A stretch of 64,000 nt of DNA from an uncultured Gammaproteobacteria bacterium (GCA_903853385.1 CAINTJ010000027.1:106401-170400), one strand, 5' to 3'; shown: positions 8,345-25,030, counted from the first letter of the stretch. Notes: a model not told the origin generated them from the sequence alone. A program made the numbers and translations.

Positions 8345-11074
8345 ATGCCAGAATTTGCAGTTGGTCAACGCTTTTTGAGTGATGCTGAGCCCGAACTCGG
8401 CCTTGGCATCATCACTGAAATTGAATTCCGCACGCTCAGCCTCAGCTTTCCTGCCACGCAAAGCATGCGGCGCTATGCCCATGCCAATGCTCCGCTCACC
8501 CGCATAAGCTTCGAAGCGGGTGATGTGCTGCGCGATTCCGCCGGTGCTGAAGCTGTGGTGCTGCAGATCCATGAGCGCGAAGGCCTGCTGTTCTACCACG
8601 TCCGCTTCCTGCTCTCCGGCCTTGACTCAACCCTCAGCGAAATCGAACTGTCGCCGTTGCTCAACCTGAGTCAGCCCTTGAAACGCCTGCTGGCGGGCCG
8701 GCTGGAAACCACGGCCTGGTATCAATTGCGGCGTTCAGCCCTGGCAGCCCAAAGTTTTATCGAAAGCTCGTCGCTGCTGGGCTTGTGCAGCGGCCGCACT
8801 GAACTCTTGCAGCATCAACTGCATATCGCCTATGAAGTATCACGCCGGCCGGCACCACGCGTGCTGTTGTGTGATGAAGTAGGCCTTGGCAAAACCATTG
8901 AAGCCTGCCTGATTCTGCAGCAGCAACTGTGGAGTGGCCTGGTCTCCCGGGTGCTGGTGCTGTTGCCGGAATCATTGATCCATCAATGGTTGGTGGAATT
9001 ACTGCGCCGCTTCAATTTGCGTTTCACCATCCTGGATGAAGAGCGCTGCCGTGCCCTCACCGAAGTGAACCCCGACAATCCGTTTGAAAGTGAACAGCTG
9101 GTGTTGTGCAGCCGCGAATTCATGGCCAGCGCCCGCCAGTGGCGTGAGGCCGCACTCAACACCCCCTGGGATCTGTTGATCGTGGATGAAGCCCATCATT
9201 TGCTGGCAGACTCAAAAAATCCCGATAACAGTCAGTACTCGCTGGTGAAAGAGTTCGCCACCAAAGTGCCCGGCATGTTGCTGCTGACGGCAACTCCTGA
9301 CCAGAGCGGCATTGCAAGCCATTTTGCGCTGCTGTCACTGCTGGATCCCCAGCGTTTCCATGACATGGAAGCGTTCCAGGCAGAGCAGCACAACTATCGT
9401 GAACTTGCTGCCAGGCTGGAAGCGCTGCCACCTGACGACGAAGCGCAGCTGAACGACCTGCTCGACCGTCATGGCACCGGCCGCATCGTGTTTCGCAACA
9501 CGCGCCGTACCGTCAGCGGCTTTCCCGAACGAGAGCTGCACCCCTATCCGCTGGCTGTGCCAGAACTTTATCTGGGAATGGAAGTTGCCCAGCAACCAGA
9601 ACGCAATTTCCTCCACAACGACAGCTGGCTGCGACAGGACCCACGCGTTGCGTGCCTCTATCAACTGCTGCAAGACTTGCGAGGCAATAAACTGCTGGTG
9701 ATTTGTCACCGCCGCTCCACTGCCGAACAAATCGAGGCCTGGTTGCGACTGAGCCAGGGCATACGCAGTGCGGTTTTCCACGAAGGCCTCAGCCTGGTAG
9801 AACGTGATCGCGCCGCTGCCTATTTTGCCGACTCCGAAGCCGGTGCGCAGGTGCTGGTGTGTTCGGAAATCGGCAGTGAAGGCCGCAATTTCCAGTTCTG
9901 CCAGCATCTCATGCTGTTTGATCTGCCCCAGAATCCGGATTTGCTGGAACAACGCATCGGCCGCCTGGATCGCATTGGCCAACAGCAGCTGATTCACTTG
10001 CACGTGCCCTATATGACCGGCACGGCCCAGCAAGTGCTGTTCGAATTGCATTTCACAGCACTCGGTTTGCAGCAGAAGCCCAACCCGGTGGCGGCCCGGG
10101 TGTGCATGCAACTGCCGGAACTCTTGCAAGCAGCACTGCAGGCACCGGCAGTTACCGCGTTGACACAAAGCTTGCTGCAACAAGCCCAGGCGCTCAATGC
10201 ACAGTTGCTGGAACAACATGCCGAGGGTCGTGACAAATTACTGGAGCTGAATTCCTGCCGGCCCCAAGCCGCCGCACGCATCCTCAAGACCATCCAGTCG
10301 CTGGAAAATGAGGCCACGCCGCGCCAGTTCCTGCGCAATGTCTTTGCCAGTTACGGTCTCGACAATGAAGAGAACAGCAACGGCACCTGGGTAGTGACGC
10401 CAGGTGCGGACATGCTGGTCAGCTCCTACCCTTCCATCCCTGATGATGGACTCACTTTCACCCTCAACCGGCCTCTGGCGCTCAAGCGCGATGATCTGCC
10501 GTTTGTGAACTGGCTGCATCCGATGGTGCTGCAAAGCATCGATCTGGTATTGCAGGACCACAGTGGCAAGGCCACCGTCGGCATTTTGCGCGATCCGCGC
10601 TTGCCAGTCGGCACTCTGGTGCTGGAAAGCCTGTATCGGGTCAGCGTCTCCGGCCCGGCCCGCCTGCAAATCAAGCGCTGGTTCCCGCTCACCACGCTGC
10701 GGGCGGTAGTCGATAACCAGAAACGCAGCCTTGGCAAGGCGCTGACTCCCGACTTGCTGGACCGGCAAAGCGAACCCTTGCCGAAGGCGCAACTGCGGGC
10801 ACTGCTGCAACAGCGGGAAACCATCGAGATGCTGGCCCGACTGTGCCAGAAAGTGGCGGAAAAGCAGTTGCCCGAACTGATTGCTGCGCGCAGCACTGCC
10901 ATGCAGCAACATCTGGATGAAGAAATTGCCCGGCTGACGGCGTTGCAAGCCATCAATCCGCAAGTAAAAGACGATGAAATCGACTATTTGCAGCAACAGC
11001 GCGTGCAGTTGGGCCAGTGCATGCAGGATGCCCGGCTGCATCTGGAGGCTTTGCGCCTGCTAGTGGTGCTGTAA
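8345..11074 (+). CDS. rapA: RNA polymerase-associated ATPase RapA
   Basis: SWI2/SNF2-type ATPase that binds RNA polymerase and promotes its recycling and the release of stalled complexes. The 909-residue protein (E. coli RapA is 968) starts with the RapA N-terminal Tudor-like region (PEFAVGQRFLSDAEPELGLG). Helicase motifs follow: DEVGLGKT at 177-184, DEAH at 281-284, LLTATP, and motif VI QRIGRLDRIGQ. The C-terminal half is the long RapA-specific part. It is transcribed divergently from the PQQ dehydrogenase, with about 165 bases between the start codons. Confidence 0.96.
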   Translation: MPEFAVGQRFLSDAEPELGLGIITEIEFRTLSLSFPATQSMRRYAHANAPLTRISFEAGDVLRDSAGAEAVVLQIHEREGLLFYHVRFLLSGLDSTLSEIELSPLLNLSQPLKRLLAGRLETTAWYQLRRSALAAQSFIESSSLLGLCSGRTELLQHQLHIAYEVSRRPAPRVLLCDEVGLGKTIEACLILQQQLWSGLVSRVLVLLPESLIHQWLVELLRRFNLRFTILDEERCRALTEVNPDNPFESEQLVLCSREFMASARQWREAALNTPWDLLIVDEAHHLLADSKNPDNSQYSLVKEFATKVPGMLLLTATPDQSGIASHFALLSLLDPQRFHDMEAFQAEQHNYRELAARLEALPPDDEAQLNDLLDRHGTGRIVFRNTRRTVSGFPERELHPYPLAVPELYLGMEVAQQPERNFLHNDSWLRQDPRVACLYQLLQDLRGNKLLVICHRRSTAEQIEAWLRLSQGIRSAVFHEGLSLVERDRAAAYFADSEAGAQVLVCSEIGSEGRNFQFCQHLMLFDLPQNPDLLEQRIGRLDRIGQQQLIHLHVPYMTGTAQQVLFELHFTALGLQQKPNPVAARVCMQLPELLQAALQAPAVTALTQSLLQQAQALNAQLLEQHAEGRDKLLELNSCRPQAAARILKTIQSLENEATPRQFLRNVFASYGLDNEENSNGTWVVTPGADMLVSSYPSIPDDGLTFTLNRPLALKRDDLPFVNWLHPMVLQSIDLVLQDHSGKATVGILRDPRLPVGTLVLESLYRVSVSGPARLQIKRWFPLTTLRAVVDNQKRSLGKALTPDLLDRQSEPLPKAQLRALLQQRETIEMLARLCQKVAEKQLPELIAARSTAMQQHLDEEIARLTALQAINPQVKDDEIDYLQQQRVQLGQCMQDARLHLEALRLLVVL

Positions 11075-11217
11075 GTCGTACCTGTACCCTCCACAAGCTT
11101 CGAAGAATTACGCGCTGGCCATGCGAGCCGTGCGCCAGGCTCATTTACTCTGCTGCCAAAGCCTCCTAGCATGGGCAGCAATTGATGGTTGTTCCAACTT
11201 GATCCAGGATAATTCAC

Positions 11218-14181
11218 ATGCAGTCACCCGGCACAAACCCGGCCGCCGCCACACCAATCACCCACCAGGCTTTCCGATTCAAACGCAGCCGGTTTCTGCC
11301 AACGCTCAATCTCAGTGTTGAAGAGTATGTGCATGTGGCTACCGGTGCTGTGCATTTCCATCTGGCCACCGATAACCCGGAAAACGTGTTCCTAGTGGCG
11401 CTGCGTACGGTGCCGCATGATTCCACCGGCGTAGCTCACATTCTGGAGCACACCGCCTTGTGTGGCAGTCGCCGTTTCCCGGTACGCGATCCGTTCTTCA
11501 TGATGGTGCGCCGCTCACTCAACACCTTCATGAATGCGTTCACCAGCAGCGACTGGACCGCCTATCCGTTTGCCAGCCAGAACCGCAAGGACTTCAACAA
11601 TCTGCTCGAGGTCTATCTCGACGCGGTATTTTTCTCGAACCTGGATGAACTGGATTTTGCACAGGAAGGCCACCGGCTGGAATTCCAGCAACCCGACAAT
11701 CCTGACAGCCCGCTTGAATTCAAAGGCGTGGTCTTCAATGAAATGAAAGGGGCCATGAGTTCTGCCACCAGTTTTATCTGGCAGCTGCTGACCGAGCAAC
11801 TGTTCCCCACCACCACCTATCACTACAACAGTGGCGGCGATCCGGTGCATATTCCCGAACTGAGTTATGCCGAGCTGCAAGCGTTTTATAAAACCCACTA
11901 TCACCCCAGTAATGCCATATTCATGACCTATGGCGATATTCCTGCACATGAACATCAAGCCAGGTTCGAAGCACATGCGTTGCATGAGTTCACCCGACTC
12001 GACGTGCATATCGCCGTGGGTGACGAACATCGCTTCCAGCAACCGAAAAAAGTTGAAACCACTTATCCGCTCGACGAAGCCGACATCAGTGACAAAACCC
12101 ATGTAGTGATGGCGTGGCTGCTCGGCAAGAGTGCCAATCTGGAGGACATGTACAAGGCACAGCTGCTGAGCTCGGTATTGATGGACAACAGTGCCAGCCC
12201 GCTGCAACAGGTGCTGGAAACCACTGAACTGGGCCGCTCGCCCTCGTCCTTGAGCGGACTGGAAGATTCGCAGCGCGAAATGAGCTTCATTTGCGGCCTG
12301 GAAGGGTGTGCCGCTGACAGCACCGAACAAGTGGAAGCCCTGATTCTGGCAACACTGGAGAAGGTGGCTCGTGAAGGTGTGCCACAGGAGAAAGTGGAAG
12401 CCGCCCTGCACGCACTCGAGCTGCATCAGCGCGAAATCAGTGGCGACTCCTACCCTTACGGTTTGCAGTTGATCCTGTCGGCACTTTCTACCGCCACACA
12501 TCGGGGCGACCCCATCGAGCTGCTCGACATCGATCCGGTCCTCGCCCATTTCAAGCAGTCCATCAAGAATCCGGATTTTATCCCGCAGCTGATTCGAGTG
12601 CTGTTGCTGAACAATCCGCATCGGGTGACGCTGACCGCCCGCCCCGACAATACCCAGAGCGAACGCGCCAAAGCCGCGGAAGCCGAGCGCCTGGCAACCA
12701 TCAAGAGCACACTCACCGCTGCTGACAAAGCGCGCATCGTTGCGCAAGCCGCTGCTCTGCAACAACGGCAAGGCGAAAAACCCAATGCCGAACTGTTGCC
12801 CAAGGTTGAACTCAGCGATGTCCCTGCTGACGTGCAATGGCCCACCAGGAAAGCCATCCACCTGCAGTCCAATGGCGCTGATCTGCCGGTGAGTTTCTAT
12901 GCCCAGGGCACCAATGGCCTCAGCTATCAACAAGTTGTACTGGCACTGCCCACGCTGAGTGAGGAGCAACTGGAATTGCTGCCCTACTGCACTACCTGCA
13001 TGTCTGAAGTCGGCATAGGCACACGCTCCTATCTTGACATCCAGGAGCATCAGTCATCGATCAGCGGCGGCCTCAGCGCCTATACCTCCATGCGCAGCAC
13101 GCTGGCCAGCGAACAGAATGTGCAGGCGGTGCTGGTGCTGTCGAGCAAGGCGCTGTACAGCAAGCAGAACGACGTCAGCACCTTGCTGCGTGACACCTTG
13201 CTGGATTGTCGTTTCGATGAAACCGATCGTCTTCACGAACTCATGGAACAAATTCTGGGCCGACGTGAGCAGAGCATTACCCAAAGCGGCCATGGCCTGG
13301 CGATGACGGCTGCCTGCAGCCGCATGAGTCCACTCGGGCTGATGGATCATCAATCATCTGGGCTGGAAGGCATCCGGCGCATGAAACTGCTGGTAAAAGG
13401 TTTGGAACACCCGGATCAACTGCAGGCCTTTGCCACGCAGCTGGCCGCAGTGCATCAGGCCATCATCCACGGTGAGAAACAGTTCCTGCTGGTGGCTGAA
13501 GCCAGCGAAGAAAACGCGCTACTGGATTCATTGCAGTCCACCTGGGCCGAGACCCTGCACATGAAAGTGGCAACCTCGCCGTTTGTGCTGCCGCCGATCC
13601 GCGACAACGTGCGGGAAGCGTGGGTGACCAGCACCCAGGTCAACTTCTGTGCGATGGCATTTCCGACCGTATGTGGCTCGCATGAAGATGCGGCCGCATT
13701 GAGCGTACTGGCCGGCTTCCTGCGCAATGGCTATCTGCACCGCGCCATACGTGAACAAGGCGGCGCCTACGGTGGCGGCGCCAGCCAGGACAGCGGCATG
13801 GCGGCGTTCCGTTTCTATTCCTATCGTGACCCGCGACTGAGCGAAACCCTCGATGATTTCCGCCGCTCCATCGACTGGATGTTGGGCCACCAACATGAAT
13901 ATGCCCAACTGGAAGAAGCCATTCTTGGCGTAATTTCCAGCATCGACAAGCCGGCGTCACCGGCCGGCACTGCCAAGCATGCTTTCCATAATGAGCTGTT
14001 TGGTCGCGACAAGTCGCATCGTTCGCGCTTTCGCCAGCAGGTGTTGAATGTGAGCCTGGAGCAGTTGAAAGCGGTGACTGAACGTTATCTGACTTTGGAC
14101 AAGCCGAGCGTTGCGATTGTCAGCAGCAAGGCCAAACAGAGTGAGTTGGAGAAGCTTGGGTTGCAGATACAGGTGTTGTGA
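11218..14181 (+). CDS. M16C-family metallopeptidase (PreP/Cym1-like)
   Basis: A 987-residue zinc metallopeptidase of the presequence-protease type, which degrades peptides inside a closed chamber. The inverted zinc motif HxxEH is at 74-78 (HILEH), followed by TALCGS and the distal glutamate Glu175 in FNEMKGAM. The full length has two M16 halves joined by a helical linker, as in PreP. The C-terminal half holds the EQGGAYGGG region typical of the partner half. There is no signal peptide, so a cytoplasmic location is likely. It follows rapA on the same strand after 143 bases. Bacterial substrates are poorly known. Confidence 0.9.
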   Translation: MQSPGTNPAAATPITHQAFRFKRSRFLPTLNLSVEEYVHVATGAVHFHLATDNPENVFLVALRTVPHDSTGVAHILEHTALCGSRRFPVRDPFFMMVRRSLNTFMNAFTSSDWTAYPFASQNRKDFNNLLEVYLDAVFFSNLDELDFAQEGHRLEFQQPDNPDSPLEFKGVVFNEMKGAMSSATSFIWQLLTEQLFPTTTYHYNSGGDPVHIPELSYAELQAFYKTHYHPSNAIFMTYGDIPAHEHQARFEAHALHEFTRLDVHIAVGDEHRFQQPKKVETTYPLDEADISDKTHVVMAWLLGKSANLEDMYKAQLLSSVLMDNSASPLQQVLETTELGRSPSSLSGLEDSQREMSFICGLEGCAADSTEQVEALILATLEKVAREGVPQEKVEAALHALELHQREISGDSYPYGLQLILSALSTATHRGDPIELLDIDPVLAHFKQSIKNPDFIPQLIRVLLLNNPHRVTLTARPDNTQSERAKAAEAERLATIKSTLTAADKARIVAQAAALQQRQGEKPNAELLPKVELSDVPADVQWPTRKAIHLQSNGADLPVSFYAQGTNGLSYQQVVLALPTLSEEQLELLPYCTTCMSEVGIGTRSYLDIQEHQSSISGGLSAYTSMRSTLASEQNVQAVLVLSSKALYSKQNDVSTLLRDTLLDCRFDETDRLHELMEQILGRREQSITQSGHGLAMTAACSRMSPLGLMDHQSSGLEGIRRMKLLVKGLEHPDQLQAFATQLAAVHQAIIHGEKQFLLVAEASEENALLDSLQSTWAETLHMKVATSPFVLPPIRDNVREAWVTSTQVNFCAMAFPTVCGSHEDAAALSVLAGFLRNGYLHRAIREQGGAYGGGASQDSGMAAFRFYSYRDPRLSETLDDFRRSIDWMLGHQHEYAQLEEAILGVISSIDKPASPAGTAKHAFHNELFGRDKSHRSRFRQQVLNVSLEQLKAVTERYLTLDKPSVAIVSSKAKQSELEKLGLQIQVL

Positions 14182-14375
14182 GGTTAGGGCTTTAGTTCAC
14201 AGCACTGCTCTGACCAAAGCTGAGCATTGAGCCCAACAGGTTTTTTATTAAACGCAATAAATAATTGTGAAATCAGCACAAAAAAGAAGTCGCAGACACC
14301 GGAACTTTTTGGCCAACAGCAACACTAAGGAAGCAGGCAGGGCCTGTGGCCAGTGAACCCTGTCGCGCTGGTTTT

Positions 14376-14413
14376 GAAAGCCCGCACCATGGACACATGG
14401 AGCGGGCTTTCTT

Positions 14414-14415
<2 letters not shown>
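14376..14415. terminator. Bidirectional terminator between the M16C peptidase gene and djlA
   Basis: Stem GAAAGCCCGC (14376-14385) pairs with GCGGGCTTTC (14402-14411), followed by TTTT on the + strand and preceded by AAAA-equivalent T's for the minus strand. It separates two convergent genes. The rest of the 232-base gap shows nothing recognisable. Confidence 0.8.
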
Positions 14416-19175
<4,760 letters not shown>

Positions 19176-19190
19176 AAGGTCGCAACCCGC

Positions 19191-22100
19191 CTACATGGCC
19201 GCCAACTCGGCAGCTTCTTCAATGTTCACGGTCACCAGCCGCGATACGCCAGGTTCGTGCATGGTAACCCCCAGCAATTGATTGGCAGCTTCCATGGTCA
19301 GCCGGTTGTGGGTGATGAAGATGAACTGTACGAATTCCGACATCTCCTTGACCAGCGCGGCATAGCGGCCGACGTTGGCATCGTCCAGCGGGGCGTCCAC
19401 TTCGTCGAGCATGCAGAATGGCGACGGGTTGAGCTGGAAGATCGAAAATACCAGCGCAATCGCGGTCATGGCTTTTTCGCCACCCGAGAGCAGATGGATG
19501 GTGCTGTTCTTCTTGCCGGGTGGGCGCGCCATAATGGCAACACCGGTGTCGAGCAAGTCTTCGCCTACCATGTCGAGATAGGCATGACCGCCGCCGAACA
19601 CTTTCGGGAACAAGGCCTGCAAGCCATGGTTGATCTTGTCGAAAGTTTCCTTGAAGCGGGTGCGGGTTTCCTTGTCGATCTTGAGGATTGCGTTCTGCAG
19701 GGTGTCCAGTGCGCGCTCGAGTTCCGAATTCTGGGCATCCAGATAAATCTTGCGCTGTGACTGCGTAGTATATTCGTCGATAGCCGCCAGGTTGATCGGA
19801 CCAAGGCGCTGTATGCGGCCGGCAATCTGCTCCAGCTCTTGTTCGAACACTTTGTCGTTGGCGTCCGCCGGCATTGATTGCAGCAAGGTCTGCAGATCGT
19901 ATTGGCTTTCCTGTAGCTGCTGCAGCAACGCTGCGCGTCTGACATGGGCCCCTTCACTGTTCAGTTTCAGGGTGACCAGTTCGTCACGAACTGTCTGCGT
20001 GGCTTCCTGGCTTTGATGACGCTGGGTTTCCAGTGCGCGCATTGCGTGATCCAGCTCTTCCACTTTGCCGCGGGCCAGCGACAACTGCTGTTCCAGCTCA
20101 TGGCGTGAAGCCAGCTTGGTTTCCAGTTCCGCTTTCAGACCCGGCAGCGGATTGTCAGTGGTTTTGAGATTTTCCTGTAACTGGTCACGGCGCAGCCCGT
20201 AGGTTTTAACTTGTGCGCTTACCCGCTCAAGGGTGATGCGCAGTGAGGACAACTGTGCCAGCAGGGTCTGGTGACGCAGCACCATCTGGTGTGCCTGTTC
20301 GCGGTCGTTACGGGCGGTCTGACGCGCCTGATCCAGCACTCGTCTGAATTCATCGCGGCTCAGCAACTGCTCTTCGCGGTTGGCATTGTCGAGCTCCATC
20401 TGGTCGAGTGCGATCTGCAAGCCGGCACGGCCAGCCTCAATGTTTTTCTGTTCGATCTGCAATTGTTTTTCCAGATCATCAATTTCCACCCGCAAGCGTT
20501 TGCGGCGTTCGGTGACCTGCTCGATTTTCATCAAGCGTGCCGAGCGGTCGGAACTGGTGGCAGTCAACTCGCGGTTAACCAAACCGAGGTTGCGGATGAT
20601 GTCTTCTTTTTCCAGCTCAAGGGTCCGCAAGCTCTGTTGCTGTTGTGCCACCTGTTCCAGCAACTCATCAACCCCGGCTTCAATCGTCGCAATTTGCTCC
20701 GCCAGTGCAGTCAGTTCTTCCTGGCGCTGGATCATGCCGGCCTTCTCATCAAAGCCACGTGCCACTTTCAACCAGTCCCGGCCCAGCCACACGCCTTCAC
20801 GGGTAATCAAGGATTCACCTGCCAGCAACTGGCCACGCAGACCCAGGCCTTCGGCCAGATTGTCGGCGGTGTAAATGCCCGCCAGCACACTGTCGAGTGC
20901 AACTGTGGAAGTGAGCTGGCTCTGCAAGGTCCTGCCGGCGAGCGCACTGTTTACCGCTGCACCACTGGCTGCTGCGGCACTGGCGGTTTTGCTGTCATGC
21001 AAAATGATCTGGCCTTCGGTGAAGTCCTGCAGTGCTGTACTCAACTGGCTGAGATCATCAACCTGTATCGCCTGCAGATGTTCGCCCAAAACTGTTTCTA
21101 CGGCTTTTTGCCAGCCATCACTGACTTTCAGGCCATCGACCAGATGCGGCCGGCCGGCCAGTTTGTTTTTCTCCAGCCACTGCTGACGCGTCTTGTGCTT
21201 GAGGCCCAGCGCTTGTTGCTGCAATGCTTCCAGTGAAGCCTGGCGACCCAGCAAGGTTTGCAGCTGGCTGCGCGCCTGGCTGAGGCGGCTGTTGCTGTCC
21301 TGCAATTGTTCGCGGGTGCTGTTGATACGGGCATTGTGGGCAGCACTCTGTTTTTCCAGATCGCCCTGTTTCAAACTGAGCTCACCCAGATTGGTTTCGA
21401 TCATTGCCAGCTGTTCCGCTTCCGGATCGGTGGCCAGGCTTTCCAGTTCTTTGCCGAGCAGACCTTTGCGGGCAGTGCCACGGTCGACGATGTTTTCGAG
21501 ATGATTGATGCGCTGCTGTTCAACTTCGGCCTTGCGCACAATGTTGGACGATTCCTGGTTGAACTTGTCCCAGTCGGTTTGCCAGCTTTGCATCGCCTGT
21601 TCGGCGGCTTCCAGCGCGCTACTGGCATCGGTTTCCCGGGCTCTGGCGTCTTCGAGTGCGGGCTCGATCATCGAAACTTCATCGTCGAGCGCAGTGATGG
21701 TATCGAGATCTTTCTGCAATTCCGCTTCGGCACGGTTTAGTGCATCCATGGTGTCATTCAGATCTTCTTCCAGCTGGCGCTTGCGTTGGCGCTGATGCTC
21801 AAGGGTCTGTTCGATGCGGGAGATTTCGCTGCCAAGGTTGTAGTACTGGGCCTGCACCTGCTGGTAGTTTTCTGTGGCTTCACTGCCGCCGGCACGGTGC
21901 TGTTCGATTTCAGCTTCTATGGCGCGGTATCTGGCAATGCCGGCTTCCAGGCGGATTTCCAGCTCGCTGATCAGTTCCTGCGAACCTGACAAATCATTAT
22001 CAAGTTGCTGCCAGCGCAAGGCCTGCAGTCGCGCGGTCATGTCGCGTTCTTCCTGCTTGAATTCGCGGTATTTCTCGGCTGACTTGGCCTGCCGCTGCAG

Positions 22101-22721
22101 ATGCTGCAGCTGACGCTCCAGCTCTTCACGTATATCGGTGAGGCGCTCCAGGTTTTCCTTGGTGCGACTGATGCGACTTTCGGTTTCCTTGCGGCGTTCC
22201 TTGTATTTGGAAATGCCGGCGGCTTCCTCAATGAAAACACGCAAGTCTTCGGGTTTGGATTCAATCAGGCGCGACACCATGCCCTGCTCGATGATCGAGT
22301 AGCTGCGCGGACCCAGACCGGTGCCGAGGAAAATATCAGTGATGTCGCGACGGCGGCATTTGGTGCCATTGAGCATGTAGGTGGATTGCGCTTCGGTATT
22401 GACGATGCGCTTGACCGAGATTTCGTTGAAGGCCGCGTATTCGCCGGTGATCTTGCGGTCAGTATTGTCGAAGATGAGCTCGACCATGGCCTGACCCACC
22501 GGTTTGCGGTTGCTAGAACCATTGAAGATGACGTCGGTCATCTGCTCACCGCGCAGGTTCTTGGCAGAACTTTCGCCCATTACCCAGCGCACGGCGTCAA
22601 TGATATTGGACTTGCCGCAGCCGTTAGGGCCGACGACGGCGCAAAGATTGCTGGGGAAGTTGACGGTGGTCGGATCGACGAACGACTTAAAGCCTGCAAG
22701 TTTGATACTTTTCAGTCGCAT
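19191..22721 (-). CDS. smc: Chromosome segregation protein SMC
   Basis: Chromosome-condensing ATPase. The 1176-residue protein has the N-terminal Walker A GPNGCGKSN (31-39), a long coiled coil, a hinge (around WQKAVETVLGEHLQ), a second coiled coil, and the C-terminal ABC signature LSGGEKAMTA with Walker B MLDEVDAPLDD. I use the ATG at 22721 (MRLKSIKLAGF); the longer frame begins at a TTG and adds 11 residues not typical of SMC. The kleisin partners ScpA and ScpB are not encoded nearby. Same-strand order smc-zipA-ligA-djlA suggests an operon. Confidence 0.97.
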   Translation of the reverse strand: MRLKSIKLAGFKSFVDPTTVNFPSNLCAVVGPNGCGKSNIIDAVRWVMGESSAKNLRGEQMTDVIFNGSSNRKPVGQAMVELIFDNTDRKITGEYAAFNEISVKRIVNTEAQSTYMLNGTKCRRRDITDIFLGTGLGPRSYSIIEQGMVSRLIESKPEDLRVFIEEAAGISKYKERRKETESRISRTKENLERLTDIREELERQLQHLQRQAKSAEKYREFKQEERDMTARLQALRWQQLDNDLSGSQELISELEIRLEAGIARYRAIEAEIEQHRAGGSEATENYQQVQAQYYNLGSEISRIEQTLEHQRQRKRQLEEDLNDTMDALNRAEAELQKDLDTITALDDEVSMIEPALEDARARETDASSALEAAEQAMQSWQTDWDKFNQESSNIVRKAEVEQQRINHLENIVDRGTARKGLLGKELESLATDPEAEQLAMIETNLGELSLKQGDLEKQSAAHNARINSTREQLQDSNSRLSQARSQLQTLLGRQASLEALQQQALGLKHKTRQQWLEKNKLAGRPHLVDGLKVSDGWQKAVETVLGEHLQAIQVDDLSQLSTALQDFTEGQIILHDSKTASAAAASGAAVNSALAGRTLQSQLTSTVALDSVLAGIYTADNLAEGLGLRGQLLAGESLITREGVWLGRDWLKVARGFDEKAGMIQRQEELTALAEQIATIEAGVDELLEQVAQQQQSLRTLELEKEDIIRNLGLVNRELTATSSDRSARLMKIEQVTERRKRLRVEIDDLEKQLQIEQKNIEAGRAGLQIALDQMELDNANREEQLLSRDEFRRVLDQARQTARNDREQAHQMVLRHQTLLAQLSSLRITLERVSAQVKTYGLRRDQLQENLKTTDNPLPGLKAELETKLASRHELEQQLSLARGKVEELDHAMRALETQRHQSQEATQTVRDELVTLKLNSEGAHVRRAALLQQLQESQYDLQTLLQSMPADANDKVFEQELEQIAGRIQRLGPINLAAIDEYTTQSQRKIYLDAQNSELERALDTLQNAILKIDKETRTRFKETFDKINHGLQALFPKVFGGGHAYLDMVGEDLLDTGVAIMARPPGKKNSTIHLLSGGEKAMTAIALVFSIFQLNPSPFCMLDEVDAPLDDANVGRYAALVKEMSEFVQFIFITHNRLTMEAANQLLGVTMHEPGVSRLVTVNIEEAAELAAM

Positions 22722-22838
22722 CGGCTGCGAAATTCCTGGAGGGCAAGGGGTCAAAAACTGCCTGCAAGACTAGCAGATAAAACCGGCAAACTCAGCAATA
22801 AATTTGGGCGCCCCCAGACCCTGCACCAGCGGTGTTAG

Positions 22839-22856
22839 GGCGCCGGAAACGGCGCC
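22839..22856. other. GC-rich hairpin with GAAA loop after pobA
   Basis: GGCGCCG and CGGCGCC form a perfect 7-bp stem with a GAAA tetraloop, three bases beyond the pobA stop. No U-run follows in the transcribed direction. It may be a weak terminator or an mRNA-end hairpin that insulates smc from pobA. Confidence 0.5.
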
Positions 22857-22859
22857 GGA

Positions 22860-24146
<1,287 letters not shown>

Positions 24147-24171
24147 CTATCCACAACGACGAAATCTTAAC

Positions 24172-24912
24172 TTGAACAAACCGGTTTTTGTACTCGTTCA
24201 TGGCGCCTGGCACGATGCGCGTTGCTGGGCCTTGCTGGTGCCGCTGCTGCAAGCCGCAGGACACCGGGTCCTCACACCGGATTTGCCGGGCCATGGCCAC
24301 AGCACCTTGCCTTGGGGGCGTGCCACCCTGAAAGGCTATATTGAGTGTGTCAAGGCGATAGTGGCTGCATGCCCTGAGCCCGTCATTTTGCTTGGCCACA
24401 GCATGGCGGGCCTGGTGATCACGGCGGTCGCGGCCAGCATGCCGGCCAAAATCCACCAGCTGGTATATCTATGTGCTTATTTGCCGCACAGTGGTGACAG
24501 CGTGTTCGCGTTGATCGCCCGCAATCGTGGCCATGAACCGTTATGCCCGATCGAACTGGCGCTCACTATGAGTGATGACAAACGCAGCTGCAGCATTGAA
24601 ACAGATTCCATCATTCCGTTGTTTTACAGCGCGACTCCCCCGGCACTGGCCCAACAGGCACAGCAACAATTCGGCAGCCAGGGCAGTTTGCCCTTGGCCG
24701 CCGAGCTGGAATTTGATGAGGCGGTGCTCGGCAGTCTGCAATGTTGCTACATTGTGTGCAGCAAAGACAAAGTGATTCCCCAGCATCACCAGCGCCGCAT
24801 GCTGGCTGCTTTCCCAGGCTTCCACTGCCTCGAGCTTGCCGCCGATCACAGCCCCTTCTTCAGCATGCCCGCTGAGCTGGCCAGTCAATTATTGACGCTG
24901 GCGGCCCACTGA
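24172..24912 (+). CDS. Alpha/beta hydrolase (esterase-like)
   Basis: A 246-residue cytoplasmic alpha/beta hydrolase resembling the plant methylesterase/EstC group. The oxyanion motif HGAW is at 10-13, the nucleophile Ser77 in GHSMAG, and the probable acid Asp199 (SKDKVIP) and base His226 (AADHSPF) complete the triad. The start is a TTG. It is divergently transcribed from pobA with 130 bases between the starts, so it may release aromatic acids from esters for PobA. The substrate is inference. Confidence 0.85.
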   Translation: MNKPVFVLVHGAWHDARCWALLVPLLQAAGHRVLTPDLPGHGHSTLPWGRATLKGYIECVKAIVAACPEPVILLGHSMAGLVITAVAASMPAKIHQLVYLCAYLPHSGDSVFALIARNRGHEPLCPIELALTMSDDKRSCSIETDSIIPLFYSATPPALAQQAQQQFGSQGSLPLAAELEFDEAVLGSLQCCYIVCSKDKVIPQHHQRRMLAAFPGFHCLELAADHSPFFSMPAELASQLLTLAAH

Positions 24913-25030
24913 AATCTCCGCCACCTCTGCACTGCCAGGTTCCCGCAGCGAGGCAGGGCAAGCCAGCTTCTGACAGGGGTTGCCCATGCTAAACTGGTGC
25001 TGGAATTCCGTTTATGAAGCAGGAGACAAC

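Noticed and set aside
9335..10219. Open frame of about 294 codons antisense to rapA
   Set aside because: Fully covered by the conserved helicase gene; no start signal or known motif.
11515..13050. Open frame of about 511 codons antisense to the M16C peptidase gene
   Set aside because: It lies wholly inside a clearly conserved gene; its translation has no recognisable motifs and reflects codon bias of the sense gene.
20271..21236. Open frame of about 321 codons antisense to smc
   Set aside because: Located opposite the hinge and coiled-coil part of smc; composition is that of a mirror of Gln/Leu/Glu-rich coding sequence, with no ribosome site or domain.
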